From contig CAWVUB010000112.1 in assembly GCA_963933065.1 (NCBI GenBank), positions 1-6,859 of the forward strand: 6,859 nucleotides of DNA. The letters are read 5' to 3'. The stretch comes from UBA9410 sp963933065. Lineage in GTDB: Bacteria > Actinomycetota > Acidimicrobiia > Acidimicrobiales > MedAcidi-G1. Each line of letters opens with the position of its first letter. Positions within the stretch are counted from its first letter, which is position 1. Shown in pieces: positions 6,324 to 6,859 of the stretch. Under the pieces are notes generated by a model that saw only the letters and a program-made list of their open reading frames with translations, was not told where the DNA came from and ran no database searches. Made by a program: the position numbers and the translations under genes.

Positions 6324-6859
6324 GTGTTCCGTCGAATTTTTAATCTTGTGTTCGCGTTCGCCCTCGTGGGTGCCGGCGTTGTGGGAGCGGCGCGTGTTGC
6401 GGAGCCCTCTATTCGCCCTGTGCTTTATCCACTGTCTGCTTCGCCAGTACCTACTACTACTTCTGCGACCCCTTCATCCACCACGGCACCTCCTGCTACG
6501 ACCGCTGCTCCGGCCACTACCACCACGAGGAGCACCGCTGTTGTCGTAGTGGTTGCGACTACCACGAGCGTCGTGGACGCGATGGTGTCGGTAGACGAGG
6601 AGGTTGTGCTCACTGCGCCCTACGTTTGGGGGCCCAGTCGGGAGGCCGTGCTACTGCAGACCGTTTTGGGAGTCAAGGCCGATGGCTGGTATGGGCCGGG
6701 AACCCAGCGGGCTCACTTGGCTATGAACGCATCGCGCGGTCTTTCCGTTGCGGCCATTCCGATACCGCCGGTTGTTACGACTGTGCCGGTTGTTACGACT
6801 GTGCCGGCCATTCCGATACCGCCGGTTGTTACGACTGTGCCGGTTGTTACGACTGTGCC
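6324..6859 (+). CDS. Secreted or surface-anchored peptidoglycan-binding-like protein with Thr/Pro-rich linker and tandem repeats, 3' partial
   Basis: An open frame without a stop runs to the right edge (178 codons). It starts at a GTG with GAGG at 6312-6315, 8 nt upstream; a stronger AGGAGG at 6318-6323 abuts the GTG and is too close to serve it. GTG at 6348 is an alternative start. The N-terminus FRRIFNLVFAFALVGAGVVG followed by AARVAEP looks like a signal peptide or membrane anchor. Residues 38-82 form a Thr/Ala/Pro/Ser-rich linker, typical of wall-spanning proteins. Residues 102-137 resemble the core of a peptidoglycan-binding (PG_binding_1) domain: WGPSREAVLLQTVLGV, then DGWYGPGTQRAH (120-131). 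From residue 144 an 18-residue unit, AIPIPPVVTTVPVVTTVP, repeats. The C-terminus, where any catalytic domain would be, is outside the window. Role in the cell wall is inferred. Valine- and threonine-rich composition produces a long spurious frame on the opposite strand. Confidence 0.75.
   Translation, partial: MFRRIFNLVFAFALVGAGVVGAARVAEPSIRPVLYPLSASPVPTTTSATPSSTTAPPATTAAPATTTTRSTAVVVVVATTTSVVDAMVSVDEEVVLTAPYVWGPSREAVLLQTVLGVKADGWYGPGTQRAHLAMNASRGLSVAAIPIPPVVTTVPVVTTVPAIPIPPVVTTVPVVTTV
6753..6859 (+). repeat. 54-bp perfect tandem repeat (18 aa unit), two copies, cut by window end
   Basis: Unit 1 is 6753-6806 and unit 2 starts at 6807 and lacks only its last base at the window edge. The two are identical wherever both can be read. 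Each unit is three 18-bp modules: GCCATTCCGATACCGCCG followed by two copies of GTTGTTACGACTGTGCCG. All modules are multiples of three, so the reading frame is kept and the protein gains AIPIPP-VVTTVP-VVTTVP per unit. Further copies may follow beyond the edge. Confidence 0.95.

Noticed and set aside
6265..6549. 94-codon + strand frame rich in Leu/Arg/Pro
   Set aside because: It overlaps the real frame starting at 6324, its leucine- and proline-rich tail is the out-of-frame reading of the Thr-rich linker, and it would need an ATT-type or other rare start.
6425..6613. 62-codon valine-rich frame on the - strand
   Set aside because: It is the complement of the Thr/Pro/Ala-rich linker coding region; low complexity removes stops from the opposite strand. 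It has no RBS and no recognisable domain.

Overview
The window reads as a piece of an actinobacterial chromosome. It has moderately high GC, GTG and TTG start candidates, an apparently leaderless gene, and a secreted Thr/Pro/Ala-rich protein with a peptidoglycan-binding motif of a kind I associate with Actinomycetota, perhaps Acidimicrobiia. That placement is an inference from sequence style, not from a marker gene.

Left part (3-3378, + strand): three tightly coupled genes of a BMP-type (nucleoside / simple-sugar-like) ABC importer. First is a two-domain ATPase whose N-terminus, including the first Walker A, lies off the left edge. Two inner-membrane permeases follow, joined by 4-bp ATGA and GTGA overlaps. 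By family precedent (Bacillus NupOPQ/YufOPQ, Treponema PnrCDE, Lactococcus NupBC) they would import nucleosides with a lipoprotein binding protein. That protein is not in the window and is probably encoded upstream.

Middle part (3385-6200, - strand): two consecutive genes for fold-type II pyridoxal-phosphate enzymes, transcribed from right to left and converging on the transporter with only 6 bp between the two stop codons. The first (519 aa) is cysteine synthase-like with an unusual lysine motif. The second (412 aa) resembles threonine synthases, threonine/serine dehydratases and diaminopropionate ammonia-lyases. They are not copies of each other and probably form one operon. Their substrates cannot be named from sequence.

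Right part (6201-6859): a 123-bp divergent promoter region. On the - strand, a -35 and two -10 candidates sit so close to the ATG at 6200 that the PLP operon mRNA is probably leaderless. The same bases read on the + strand as a perfect TTGACA. A + strand gene follows and runs off the right edge. It encodes a signal-peptide-like segment, a Thr/Pro/Ala linker, a compact peptidoglycan-binding motif and then a perfect 54-bp (18-residue) tandem repeat still in progress where the window stops.

No RNA genes, mobile elements or CRISPR arrays were seen. No convincing new system is evident. The most open questions are the reaction pathway of the PLP pair and the repeat-bearing wall protein.
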